From contig CAIVEW010000040.1 of NCBI GenBank assembly GCA_903905065.1, positions 21,626-85,625 of the forward strand: 64,000 nt of DNA, given 5' to 3'. Under the pieces are notes generated by a model, which saw nothing but the letters and a program-made list of their open reading frames with translations, was not told where the DNA came from and ran no database searches. The translations under genes were made by a program, and so were the position numbers. Shown here one piece after another: positions 42,789 to 51,777 of the stretch (position 1 is the first letter of the stretch; every line of letters starts with the position of its first letter). Source of the stretch: an uncultured Bacteroidota bacterium (GTDB lineage: Bacteria > Bacteroidota > Bacteroidia > Chitinophagales > Chitinophagaceae).

Positions 42789-44033
42789 ATGGCCACCGCC
42801 CCAAACAAAAGTAACCGCCTCACATTATACATAATCATTGCAATGGTGGCAGGCATTGGGTTGGGTTTTGTGCTCAACGGCTATTTTGCCGGCCGGCCAA
42901 TCGCAGCCTACGACAAGATATTGGAGCCGTTCTCCCTGCTCGCCGATATTTTCCTGAGGCTAATTAAGATGATCGTTGCACCCCTTGTGTTTACTACATT
43001 GGTCGTGGGTGTGGCAAAACAGGGCAATATCAAAACAGTCGGCCGTATTGGAGGCAAGACCATGCTGTGGTTTATCGGTGGGTCATTTGTAAGTCTCGCA
43101 TTGGGCATGGTGCTTGTTAATTTCTTCCAGCCCGGTGCTGGCATGCACCTGCCGATTCCCGCCGCAACCCTTGGAGCCAACACCCCTGCTACGCTCAGCC
43201 TTCGCGAATTTATCACCCACATATTCCCAACCAGTTTGTTTGACGCGATGGCGAAGAACGAAATACTGCAGGTAGTAGTATTCTCGCTCATCTTTGGCGT
43301 GGCGACTGCAGGCATGGGCGAAAAGGGCGATATCGTCATCCGTGCGCTGGACGCTGTGGCCCACGTCATTCTAAAAATGACCGGGTACATCATGAACTTC
43401 GCACCGGTGGCTGTCTTCGGCGCTATGACGGTGGTAATAGCAAGGCAGGGCCTTGGCATACTGAGCACTTATTCTTTGTTCATCGGCGAATTTTACTTAG
43501 GATTATTTATCCTGCTGGCTATCCTGTTGTTTGCAACATGGTTGTTCATAAAACGTAGGACCGTTAGCTTGCTGCGGCACATCAAGGAGCCAGCTCTTAT
43601 TGCCTTCTCCACTAACAGCAGCGAAGCTGCTTTCCCAAAACTAATGGTAGAGTTGGAACGTTTTGGCTGTGATGAAAAAGTGGTGAGCTTCGTTCTGCCA
43701 CTCGGCTATTCCTTCAACCTTGCCGGTTCCATGATGTACATGACCTTCGCATCCCTGTTCATCGCACAGTCATACGGCATTCACCTTGGCACAGCTACTC
43801 AGATCAGTATGCTGCTGGTGCTTATGCTTACCAGCAAGGGTATTGCTGGAGTACCCAGGGCATCGCTGGTAGTTGTTGCTGCAACTCTTGCTACCTTCAG
43901 GATACCCGAAGCCGGCCTCGCACTGTTACTCGGCATTGATCCCCTCCTGGACATGGGCCGCGCATCTATGAATGTCATCGGCAACAGCGTGGCCACTGCC
44001 GTTGTATGCAAATGGGAAAATTCATTGAAATAG
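42789..44033 (+). CDS. Dicarboxylate/amino acid:cation symporter (DAACS)
   Basis: 414 residues with eight spans and two re-entrant loops. Ser-rich hairpin AFSTNSSEAAFPKLM, FVLPLGYSFNLAGSMMYMTF, TSKGIAGVPRASLVV and the final DPLLDMGRASMNVIGNS are the substrate/cation motifs of GltP/DctA. Function: uptake of glutamate, aspartate or C4-dicarboxylates with protons or sodium. Begins 18 bases after the preceding PLP enzyme gene. Confidence 0.93.
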   Translation: MATAPNKSNRLTLYIIIAMVAGIGLGFVLNGYFAGRPIAAYDKILEPFSLLADIFLRLIKMIVAPLVFTTLVVGVAKQGNIKTVGRIGGKTMLWFIGGSFVSLALGMVLVNFFQPGAGMHLPIPAATLGANTPATLSLREFITHIFPTSLFDAMAKNEILQVVVFSLIFGVATAGMGEKGDIVIRALDAVAHVILKMTGYIMNFAPVAVFGAMTVVIARQGLGILSTYSLFIGEFYLGLFILLAILLFATWLFIKRRTVSLLRHIKEPALIAFSTNSSEAAFPKLMVELERFGCDEKVVSFVLPLGYSFNLAGSMMYMTFASLFIAQSYGIHLGTATQISMLLVLMLTSKGIAGVPRASLVVVAATLATFRIPEAGLALLLGIDPLLDMGRASMNVIGNSVATAVVCKWENSLK

Positions 44034-44044
44034 AATGGTACCCA

Positions 44045-44074
44045 CGTAGAGACGCTGCACTGCAACGTCTCTAT
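44045..44074. repeat. Degenerate member of the GTAGAGACG palindrome family
   Basis: CGTAGAGACG and its inverted arm ACGTCTCTA enclose CTGCACTGCA. Together with the next copy it fills most of the gap between the symporter and the convergent ABC permease, where such hairpins may serve as terminators. Confidence 0.75.
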
Positions 44075-44116
44075 ATCACAATCCCAAGCCGGTTGTAATG
44101 TGGGTTATATTTCCAC

Positions 44117-44144
44117 GTAGAGACGCCATGCATGGCGTCTCTAC
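44117..44144. repeat. 28-bp perfect palindrome (GTAGAGACGC family)
   Basis: GTAGAGACGCCATG followed by its exact reverse complement; same arms as 15211-15238 with a different centre. Confidence 0.85.
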
Positions 44145-44174
44145 CACACGCTCAGGCCGAACAGGAGCCAATCA

Positions 44175-45380
44175 TCAATGCTTCTTTATCGCCCCGCTAA
44201 TCGACTTCGTTACCAGCAGCACCAATATCGTTGTGCTCACAGCCAACGCCGCCCAAACCGGCCAGCCCGGCAATGTAGGCAACACCAACCCCTGCTCCTT
44301 AACCATAGACGATGCCACTGCCTGCCCGATAATAGTAATAACCATTGAAACAATTACCGTACACAAAACCATAGGCAGGAAGCGCGCTATCATAAACTTG
44401 CTCAGATGTCGCGGGCCATAGCCCACCTGCAGCAGCAACGTCAATGAGTGCTGCGCGCGGGCAATGGTAAGCTCTATGAACAATATAAACACCAGCGTAC
44501 CTATGCCCATTAACAATAATGCAAGTATACCCGTAGCACTGGTCACTACCTCTACGATCGCGCGAATCTTGCTCCAGCGCAGGTTCTGAGAATTGGTGGC
44601 GTAGTCGTGGTTCTGCAGGTAGTGCCCAAATTTCACATCCGAAGGGTCCTTCGCTTTCAGTATTAGTTGCGAGGGCAATTCATTCGCGCCGGGTTTCCCA
44701 TGCACTTTATTGCCATAATCTATGAACGACTGCGGGGCCAGCACAGAGCCTATCCGGTCCGAAAAACCCACCACATGCGCCGAGAACATCTCCGCCTTGT
44801 CCCCTTCACCCACCTTCAGGTTCAGCGCTATCGACTTCACCGAGGCCTCCGACAATTGCGGCAACCCCTGGCTGGGTGCGAAAACATAATTGTATATATC
44901 CAGAAACTGAGACGAAATAATGATCGGCAGGTCGCGGCTGCCGGGCTGCCACTGCCAGTCGGCGGGCATATTGTCTATAAACTTGTCAGGCACGCTTTCT
45001 ATCGGCAGGTCGGTTGCCAGGGGCAACTTACCACCCATCACCGCATATACCGGGAATCGGTTAGACGTGATCACCCCCACCTCCTGCACCTGTGGCGCGT
45101 TTTTCAGCGAGTCTATATCTGCAGGTTGAAAAACGGTTGCATTGGCATTGCCCATGTTTTGCTGGGTCACCCGCTTGCCTATTACCAGGAAAGTACTGCC
45201 CAATGTATCATTTTGGTTCTTGCCATAGAGAAGCTCGCTGAAGTTCCACCAGATCATCACGCTCAGCAATAGCAAGGTAGTGCCTATGCACAATGCCGCC
45301 AGCGCCGCCCACAAGCGCGACCTGTGTTGTGTGCGCATCAGCAATTTCTTCAGCATATTCTTTTGCGCTTTATCGCTCAC
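44175..45380 (-). CDS. FtsX/MacB-type ABC permease
   Basis: 401 residues: TM1 (LWAALAALCIGTTLLLLSVM), a large extracytoplasmic domain of ~220 residues, and three spans at the C-terminus (ILALLLMGIGTLVFILFIEL, FLPMVLCTVIVSMVITIIGQ, WPVWAALAVSTTILVLLVTK). This is the 4-span layout of MacB/FtsX/LolC permeases. Its start overlaps the ATPase stop by 4 bases. Substrate unknown; export of lipoprotein-like or peptide cargo, or signalling to the periplasm, is the family range. Confidence 0.85.
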   Translation of the reverse strand: MSDKAQKNMLKKLLMRTQHRSRLWAALAALCIGTTLLLLSVMIWWNFSELLYGKNQNDTLGSTFLVIGKRVTQQNMGNANATVFQPADIDSLKNAPQVQEVGVITSNRFPVYAVMGGKLPLATDLPIESVPDKFIDNMPADWQWQPGSRDLPIIISSQFLDIYNYVFAPSQGLPQLSEASVKSIALNLKVGEGDKAEMFSAHVVGFSDRIGSVLAPQSFIDYGNKVHGKPGANELPSQLILKAKDPSDVKFGHYLQNHDYATNSQNLRWSKIRAIVEVVTSATGILALLLMGIGTLVFILFIELTIARAQHSLTLLLQVGYGPRHLSKFMIARFLPMVLCTVIVSMVITIIGQAVASSMVKEQGLVLPTLPGWPVWAALAVSTTILVLLVTKSISGAIKKH

Positions 45381-46021
45381 AGTCTCACAGTTTGGGTATA
45401 TGGAAAATAGGTGTTCTCGTCCAGGTCTGCCAGCAGCATGCCTGCGCCATGTTGTTTCACCACTTCTGCTATTAGCGTTATTGCCTTCTGCGTGTTGGCA
45501 TGGTCCAGGTGGCTGAATGGCTCATCCATCAGTAGCCACTCAAAAGGTTGCAGCAGCGCCCGCACTATGGCCACACGTTGCTGTTCGCCATAAGAGAGGG
45601 TATTGCCCATAGAATTTTTCTTATCCTTCAGCCCCAGCCGGTCCAGCCATTCGCTGGCTTGCTGCTCGGTTACCGTATTGGTGAGCTTTCTTTTTATTTC
45701 TATGTTCTCCCATGCCGTTAGCTCGGGGAACAGCCGCATATCCTGGAAAATAACACTTATGCTCGTGGCGCGCATTCCTGCAAGGTCTTCGCTGTCTGTC
45801 GACTTCAGCGCCCGGTTGTTCCACTTCACTTCGCCTTCATAGTCGGTACGCAGGCCATAGAGTGTATGTATCAGTGTGGTTTTACCGGTACCCGATGGCG
45901 CCTGTATAAATACATATTCACCCTTATTAAAAGATACTGATGTGTTCCACATCCCGCTATTACCGGCGGTTACTTTTTCCCGAAGTGGAACTGGTATTAC
46001 TCCTTGCAAGGATAGCTGCAT
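45377..46021 (-). CDS. ABC ATPase partner of the FtsX-like permease (LolD/MacB type)
   Basis: 214 residues with Walker A APSGTGKTT, signature LSYGEQQRVAIVRALL, Walker B WLLMDEPFSHLD and the D/H region. The family is that of LolD/FtsE/MacB ATPases (the short ~220-residue type). Stop and start overlap with the permease, so the two are an operon. Confidence 0.9.
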   Translation of the reverse strand: MQLSLQGVIPVPLREKVTAGNSGMWNTSVSFNKGEYVFIQAPSGTGKTTLIHTLYGLRTDYEGEVKWNNRALKSTDSEDLAGMRATSISVIFQDMRLFPELTAWENIEIKRKLTNTVTEQQASEWLDRLGLKDKKNSMGNTLSYGEQQRVAIVRALLQPFEWLLMDEPFSHLDHANTQKAITLIAEVVKQHGAGMLLADLDENTYFPYTQTVRL

Positions 46022-46186
46022 AGTGTGCTCAAAAAATGATCTTCAAATGTACAGACCCATTTTGATGATACAATAATAGTGCCTGTTGGGGTATTTAATT
46101 AATAACTGCCTGTGTATTAGCAGTATTTTATGAAATTGTTCGCTGATAAAGCGTAAAGCGGGATATCTCGCGATTGCGTAACACTT

Positions 46187-46202
46187 CCCCTCTAGAGAGG
46201 GG
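46187..46202. repeat. Short inverted repeat, interspersed family
   Basis: CCCCTCT, then AG, then AGAGGGG, followed by CTAGGGGTG. Related GGGCTAGGGG(G)ATG text occurs around 56412-56427. Confidence 0.5.
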
Positions 46203-46297
46203 CTAGGGGTGTGTCTTTTCTACTCAAAACTATTGTTGCCTAATCGCAAACAGCTTTTATCGGCAGCGAAGCCGAACGGCCAAATTCCAAAGAAACA

Positions 46298-48256
46298 TCA
46301 CTTCCCAGCCCCCTTCTTCAACTCCTCCAAATACCCCTCCGGCACCTGTCGCCCATTATTCTTGGCAGTAAGCGCATCATTATATGCATCAGCATACCTG
46401 CCCAGTGCCTTATAAGTAAGAGAGCGGTTGTAGCGGGCGTTCCACTCGTTTGGCCTCAGCTGTATCATTTTGTCAAAGTCCTTCAGTGCCTGTTCGTAGT
46501 TGCCGGCCATGCTGTTGGCTATCCCGCGGTCGTTATATACCTCTACAAAGTCGGGTTTCATAGCTATTACCTTGTCCAGGTCGGCCATGGCTTCTTTTGC
46601 CTTGCCCATGCGGCCCAGCAGTTCTGCACGGCTATAATAGGCTTCTGCCATATCGGGTTTCAGGGCTATTATTTTGTTGGCATCATCAAGTGCCGCGGGC
46701 AGATTGTTTTGGGTGGTATGTATGGTTTGCACCTTTGAGAGGATATCCACATTGTTCGGGTCTTTTTGCAGCGCGTGTGCATAATCTTCAAGCGCCTTGG
46801 GCATATTGCCCATTTGCTGGTATGCGTAGCCGCTGTTGTACCATATATTTGGGAACGCCGGCTTTATCTTCTCTACTTCCTGGAAGTCGGCAAGGGCTTC
46901 TTTGTATTCTTTATTGTTGAAGAAGATCACCCCCCGGTTGTTATAGATCATAAAGGAAGGGTAATTCTCCAGCGCATTATTATACACGGTCATGCTGTCT
47001 TTAAACACCATAGTGCGGCTAAAAGCCAGCCCACCAATTATGACAAAATAAACACCTGCCAGTGCCGTCAGTGTTTTCTGCTGAGCCGGGCGCCGTTCAT
47101 ATAGTCGGGCAAACGCATAACCTGCCAGCAGGAAAATGCCTATAAGAGAAACATAGCTATACCTGTCTGCCCGCACCGCCGTGCCCACCGGTATCAGTTG
47201 TATCACTAGCGCTATAGTGATGCAGAAGAACAATGCAGCGAACATAATAATGCGGCTCTTGCGATATTTAATAACCACAACCGCCAGTGCAGCAACCACC
47301 ATCGGCGCTATATACACAAACACCGAATTGATCTTATCCAGCGTCTCCGGGTAGGGGTAGAAGATGGATAGCTTGATGGGCACCAGTGTTTGCAGTAGAT
47401 AGCACACAAACCCGTAGCAGGCAAACATAGCCCTTTCATAAAACGGGAAATAGCTGAAGTCCTGCACCGCGCCCGTCTTGGTTTGCATGGTCAGCGCCAC
47501 TACGCCAAAGATGAGCGACAGCACCAGGAAGGGCACTTTCTCCACTATCGCCTTGCCATCTATCTTCCGTCCCTGCAGGTAGTCGAACAGCAGGAACACC
47601 ACCGGCAGCACCACCGCCTGCGCCTTGCTCAGCAGCGACAGTACAAACAACACCATGGACAGCAGATAATACTTCCGGTTATTATCGCTCACGAATCTTA
47701 GATAGCATAGGGAAGACGCCAGGAAGAAACACGCATACAGCACATCCTTCTGCGATGCCACCCACGCCACCGACTCCACATGCAGCGGATGTATGCCAAA
47801 CAGCAATGCCGTAACCACAGCCGCTATCCGGTCTTTCAGCAGCCGTTGCGCCAGCAAGTATACCAGCGCCACATTCACCAGGTGCACCACAAGGCTGAAC
47901 AGGTGGAACCCCGGCCCGCTCATACCAAACAGCTTAAATTCTACAGCATAGCTCAGCATCACCAGCGGCTGGTAAGTGCTCACAAACTGCCGGGTGAAAA
48001 ACGCCTTTATATTCCCCAGCCCCAGGTGCTGTATCAGCGGGTTGTCCGTTACATAGCTGGGGTCATCAAAAGCCAGGAATTCATTTTGCAGCACTGGCAC
48101 CAGGCAGAGCGCAGTAGCACACAATATAAAGATGATGATCTTCGTATTGCTCATGCGCTCTATAAATAGTGCCTTATGCTCCTGCTTTGCAGCCGCCGGG
48201 GCGGCCCGAACAGCCTGCTCCGCGGGTGCCGGTTTCTTTGGTTTTGGTTTTGCCAT
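46298..48256 (-). CDS. TMTC-like membrane protein with C-terminal TPR repeats
   Basis: 652 residues. An Ala/Pro/Lys-rich start precedes about ten spans up to ~residue 420, with the GT-C family loop LFGIHPLHVESVAWVASQKD after TM3/4. The remaining ~230 residues are six TPR units (FQEVEKIKPAFPNIWYNSGY, ALQKDPNNVDILSK, IIALKPDMAEAYYSRAELLG, VIAMKPDFVEVYNDRGIANS). This fits the TMTC/PMT-like protein family, O-mannosyltransferase-related; its exact acceptor here is unknown. A role in protein or polysaccharide glycosylation is the inference. Confidence 0.82.
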   Translation of the reverse strand: MAKPKPKKPAPAEQAVRAAPAAAKQEHKALFIERMSNTKIIIFILCATALCLVPVLQNEFLAFDDPSYVTDNPLIQHLGLGNIKAFFTRQFVSTYQPLVMLSYAVEFKLFGMSGPGFHLFSLVVHLVNVALVYLLAQRLLKDRIAAVVTALLFGIHPLHVESVAWVASQKDVLYACFFLASSLCYLRFVSDNNRKYYLLSMVLFVLSLLSKAQAVVLPVVFLLFDYLQGRKIDGKAIVEKVPFLVLSLIFGVVALTMQTKTGAVQDFSYFPFYERAMFACYGFVCYLLQTLVPIKLSIFYPYPETLDKINSVFVYIAPMVVAALAVVVIKYRKSRIIMFAALFFCITIALVIQLIPVGTAVRADRYSYVSLIGIFLLAGYAFARLYERRPAQQKTLTALAGVYFVIIGGLAFSRTMVFKDSMTVYNNALENYPSFMIYNNRGVIFFNNKEYKEALADFQEVEKIKPAFPNIWYNSGYAYQQMGNMPKALEDYAHALQKDPNNVDILSKVQTIHTTQNNLPAALDDANKIIALKPDMAEAYYSRAELLGRMGKAKEAMADLDKVIAMKPDFVEVYNDRGIANSMAGNYEQALKDFDKMIQLRPNEWNARYNRSLTYKALGRYADAYNDALTAKNNGRQVPEGYLEELKKGAGK

Positions 48257-48431
48257 TTATTATTTTCCTTGTACCAAAATAGTGAAAAGTGGGGAATAGT
48301 GTTTGAATTCCATTTTAGCAGCCTAACGCCGATTTTTTCTTGAGCCCGCCGAAGTACGGTCGGTTCGGCCTATTCTCTGCATTATTTGCGGGACTTATGC
48401 AATCCTTTCGATAGCCAAGAGCAAAAGTGTC

Positions 48432-48845
48432 TTACCCCGCATTAAACACACTGAATTTAAAATCGTCCAGTTTCACTATGTTAACCTTCGGAAATGAAAT
48501 TGTTTTCAGCACGGAAAAATCGGAATCGTATGATATAAGATATTGCGCACCTGCAGCAACATAACAGTCCACAAATTTATTGTCATCTGGGTCGCTTATG
48601 AGGCTCCAATGAAAGTAGATGTGTGTGAAGTGAACATTTGGCAGTTCTTTGATAGCTGCGAGGAACGTGGATGCTACTGTTTCGGAATACTTTGATTTTA
48701 GTATCTCTTCGTACTCAAACAGTATTTCATCGGTGATGTATAATTCAAATTGCTCGTTGAGCAGCGATTTTATTAGCCAGTGGTAAACAGATTTTGAAGA
48801 TAATGCTGATACCAGGACATTAGTATCAATGACTGCCTTGATCAT
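48432..48845 (-). CDS. PIN-domain toxin (VapC-like, COG1569)
   Basis: 137 residues. Asp at MIKAVIDTNVLVSAL, acidic residues in ITDEILFEYEEIL and DPDDNKFVDCYVAAGAQYLI make up the PIN metal site, with SYDSDF near the end. A 20-base overlap with the upstream small gene forms a toxin-antitoxin layout. Confidence 0.88.
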   Translation of the reverse strand: MIKAVIDTNVLVSALSSKSVYHWLIKSLLNEQFELYITDEILFEYEEILKSKYSETVASTFLAAIKELPNVHFTHIYFHWSLISDPDDNKFVDCYVAAGAQYLISYDSDFSVLKTISFPKVNIVKLDDFKFSVFNAG

Positions 48846-49056
48846 TAGATGAGTTGTCTTCGTTCAGCCATTTACTCATTGTGTCGTTGTTATAACCTTT
48901 TTGATCCCAGATCTGATCAGCTTCATCAATTGCCTTTGAAGCAAAATACCTGGCGAGGTATCGCTTAATGTTCAGTAAATCAGCATCCGCAATATTCGAA
49001 GAATAGAGCTTTAATAGTTCCTGCTGAATATTGCTTAAAGAGGGTACTGCCGACAT
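48826..49056 (-). CDS. Antitoxin partner of the PIN toxin
   Basis: 76 residues: LSNIQQELLKLYSSNIADAD, IKRYLARYFASKAIDEAD, then an acidic tail WLNEDNSSNDQGSH. It is short, helical and overlaps the toxin start by 20 bases. Family unnamed; role assigned from position and size. Confidence 0.75.
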   Translation of the reverse strand: MSAVPSLSNIQQELLKLYSSNIADADLLNIKRYLARYFASKAIDEADQIWDQKGYNNDTMSKWLNEDNSSNDQGSH

Positions 49057-49254
49057 AGTTGATATATTACTCTACAAAGTTAAGCATTTGCTTACAATTC
49101 TGTTAGCGCACGCAAAATTGCGGGCTTGTTTAAAGTAAAGGCGATTATTTAATCACAATCCCAAAAAATCCTTTTATCCTAAAAACCATAGTTCAGACAA
49201 ACATTTTACTATATTTATACTACGCCGAATCGTCAAAAGGATTCGAGAGCACTT

Positions 49255-51033
49255 ATGATCGAGCGTCTTTATGATATTGTGCAGCAGCGCAGCGAGCTGG
49301 CCCCTACCGAGGTGATGCTGGCCGCCAAGGAAAACGGTGCCTGGCGCACCTATAGCTGCAGCGAGGTCTGGCAATCTGCGCAGAAGCTGGCTGGCGGCCT
49401 GTTGGCACAGGGTATTGCCAACCAGGTGCTGGAACCTGAGCAGCAGGAGAAGATAGCCATCATCAGCCCTAACAGGCCCGAGTGGATAATAACCGATCTC
49501 GGTGTGCAGCTCACGGGTGCCGTGCTTACGCCCATCTATCCCACCATCAGCCCGGAAGAGATGGCGTTTGTGCTCACAGAGGCCGAGGTGAAAATGGTGT
49601 TTGTCGCCAATGCAGAGATCTACGAGCGCTTTAAAGAAGCCTTTACACAGATACCTACATTGAAAACCATTTGGTCGTTCGATGTGATACCGGGCGTAAA
49701 AAACTGGAAGGAACTCACCGATAAAAACCTCCAGCCCGATGCGTCAGTAATGGCGCGCATAAAAATGGAAACACTGGCTACCATCATCTACACATCAGGT
49801 ACCACAGGCAACCCCAAGGGCGTGATGCTTACACATAGCAATATCGTGTGCAACATCAACGACTCTATGCCAGCCTTCACCTTCGCAGAAAAGGGCGCCA
49901 GGGCGCTCAGCTTCCTGCCGCTCAATCATATTTTTGAGCGCATGGTTACCTACATCTATCTCCATGCAGGCATATCTATTTATTATGCCGAGAACATGGA
50001 CAGCATCGGGTTAAACTTGAAAGAAGTTAAGCCCATGGTGTTTACCACTGTACCCAGGCTTTTAGAGAAAGTCTATGAGCGCATCATGAATACCGGCATG
50101 GACCTGAAGGGCATAAAACGCCTGCTGTTTTTCTGGGCGCTGGACCTCGGCAAGCGTTATGACAATGCCATCCCCGGTAATCCCTGGTACCGGCTCCAGT
50201 TATCAATAGCCAATAAGATCATCTTCAACAAATGGCGCGAGGCACTGGGTGGCAATGTAAAGGCAATAGTAGTAGGCTCTGCAGCCTGCCAGGAGCGGCT
50301 GGTGCGTATATTCAGTGCAGCAAAAGTGACCATAATGGAAGGCTATGGCCTTACGGAAACCTCACCGGTTGTCACAGTGAACCGCTTCGAGAGCGAGAAC
50401 CGTAGGGTAGGGACGGTAGGGCCGCTCATAGACCATGTGGAGGTGAAGATAGCCGAGGATGGCGAGATACTGGTAAAGGGGCCGAATGTGACCATAGGTT
50501 ATTTCAAGCATCCCGAGCTTACGCTTGCCGCCTTCAAAGACGGCTGGTTCATGACCGGTGATATCGGTATCTGGCAGGAGAACCGTTTCCTGAAGATCAC
50601 CGACCGCAAGAAAGAGATTTTCAAAACATCGGGCGGAAAGTATGTGGCACCGCAGGTGATGGAAAATAAGATGAAGGAAAGCCCCTTTATAGCGCAGATG
50701 ATGGTGATAGGTGCCAACCGTAAGTTTGTAAGCGCGCTGGTGATCCCCAACTTCATGCCCCTGCGAAAGTACCTGCGTGATAAATATCCCGATGTTACAT
50801 TCCCGGATAGTAATAGCGCACTGATCAAAATGCCGGAGGTAGTAGCCCAGATACAGAAGGCAATAGACAAATACAACCCGCTGTTCGGCCACCCGGAACA
50901 AGTAAAGAAGATAGCTCTTCTTGCAGATGAGTGGACCATAGACACCGGCGAATTGACCCCCTCTCTAAAAATAAAGCGCAAGATAATCGAGCAGAAATAC
51001 GCTAAAGAAATAGAAGCCCTTTATGCGGAGTAG
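49255..51033 (+). CDS. Long-chain fatty acyl-CoA ligase (AMP-dependent)
   Basis: 592 residues with the adenylate-forming motifs in order: IIYTSGTTGNPKGVMLTHSN, GYGLTETSPVVTVN, GWFMTGDIGIWQE and ITDRKKEIFKTSGGKYV, with the final catalytic Lys region LKIKRKII. Long-chain FadD-type specificity is likely from the length and the LKGIKRLLFFWALDL insert. It activates fatty acids with ATP and CoA at the membrane. Confidence 0.92.
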   Translation: MIERLYDIVQQRSELAPTEVMLAAKENGAWRTYSCSEVWQSAQKLAGGLLAQGIANQVLEPEQQEKIAIISPNRPEWIITDLGVQLTGAVLTPIYPTISPEEMAFVLTEAEVKMVFVANAEIYERFKEAFTQIPTLKTIWSFDVIPGVKNWKELTDKNLQPDASVMARIKMETLATIIYTSGTTGNPKGVMLTHSNIVCNINDSMPAFTFAEKGARALSFLPLNHIFERMVTYIYLHAGISIYYAENMDSIGLNLKEVKPMVFTTVPRLLEKVYERIMNTGMDLKGIKRLLFFWALDLGKRYDNAIPGNPWYRLQLSIANKIIFNKWREALGGNVKAIVVGSAACQERLVRIFSAAKVTIMEGYGLTETSPVVTVNRFESENRRVGTVGPLIDHVEVKIAEDGEILVKGPNVTIGYFKHPELTLAAFKDGWFMTGDIGIWQENRFLKITDRKKEIFKTSGGKYVAPQVMENKMKESPFIAQMMVIGANRKFVSALVIPNFMPLRKYLRDKYPDVTFPDSNSALIKMPEVVAQIQKAIDKYNPLFGHPEQVKKIALLADEWTIDTGELTPSLKIKRKIIEQKYAKEIEALYAE

Positions 51034-51099
51034 TTAATTGAGGCAATCGGTTGCCCAGAAACTCACAAATCAGTGGACTACGTAACGCATTCTACTTCA

Positions 51100-51150
51100 C
51101 CCTCTCCCCTGTCTGCCGTCAGGCAGGTTCGGAGAGGGATGGGGAGAGGC
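51100..51150. repeat. Interspersed repeat with a CTCTCC...GGAGAG stem
   Basis: CCCTCTCC and GGAGAGGGATGGGGAGAGGC flank an inner CTGCCGTCAGGCAG hairpin. The right arm nearly matches the TTCGGAGAGGGGCGGGGAG text that lies inside a coding region at 56035-56071. Confidence 0.75.
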
Positions 51151-51155
51151 TCTAC

Positions 51156-51596
51156 TTACCTGTTCATCATTCCCGTAACAGCCACTACCACAATGACCGC
51201 TCCATAAATACCTAGGAAGATGATCATCATAATGCCGTAGTATTTGAAGGTATTCTTCAGCGCTTTCAGCGCTTTGTTGAACCGTTCTTTATCTGCATTT
51301 TTTACCGCAGGTTTTATCCCCGTCGAAAATCGCAGCAATGCATATAAAGGGTAAAAAGTAACAGCCACGATGACCAGGAAATAGAGTATTGTGCCTACTG
51401 CACCGAAGGCGGCAAACGGGCTGCTGGCACCCATAGTATCAATGAACATGGCAATGACTATACCGGCGATCATGATCAGCCCCAGGAAAATGAACCCCAT
51501 GATAGCCAAAAACTTTGTCCAGCGCGCCATTTCGAGGAATGTTGCTTTGGCAGTCTCATCGATCTCCAATTTAAAGAGTTCTGTATCCTGTTCCAT
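51156..51596 (-). CDS. Four-span membrane protein, DUF5362-like
   Basis: 146 residues: ATFLEMARWTKFLAIMGFIF, IMIAGIVIAMFI, AFGAVGTILYFLVIVAVTFY, NTFKYYGIMMIIFLGIYGAV. The first cytoplasmic segment with 'ARWTKFLAIMGF' resembles the Bacteroidota DUF5362 family. Location: inner membrane. Function unknown. Confidence 0.65.
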   Translation of the reverse strand: MEQDTELFKLEIDETAKATFLEMARWTKFLAIMGFIFLGLIMIAGIVIAMFIDTMGASSPFAAFGAVGTILYFLVIVAVTFYPLYALLRFSTGIKPAVKNADKERFNKALKALKNTFKYYGIMMIIFLGIYGAVIVVVAVTGMMNR

Positions 51597-51703
51597 GTTT
51601 TGAGTATTTTTTGAAGGAATGAATTTCGGAATTTTTATTCAATTTTCTGCTGCAACCCTATAATAGACCGGCATCAATTTTGTTGAAAAGCCGAGCGAAG
51701 GTT

Positions 51704-51731
51704 GTCATGGTGAGCCCCGCCGAACCATGAC
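51704..51731. repeat. Interspersed repeat GTCATGG...CCATGAC
   Basis: GTCATGG (51704-51710) pairs with CCATGAC (51725-51731) around TGAGCCCCGCCGAA. It is a common Bacteroidota intergenic repeat; a related fragment (GAGCCCGCCGAAGTACGGTC) is near 48342. Confidence 0.65.
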
Positions 51732-51777
51732 TTGCTGAGCTTTGATTCACAGCCAAATGGCACTTTTTGATGGCCGC

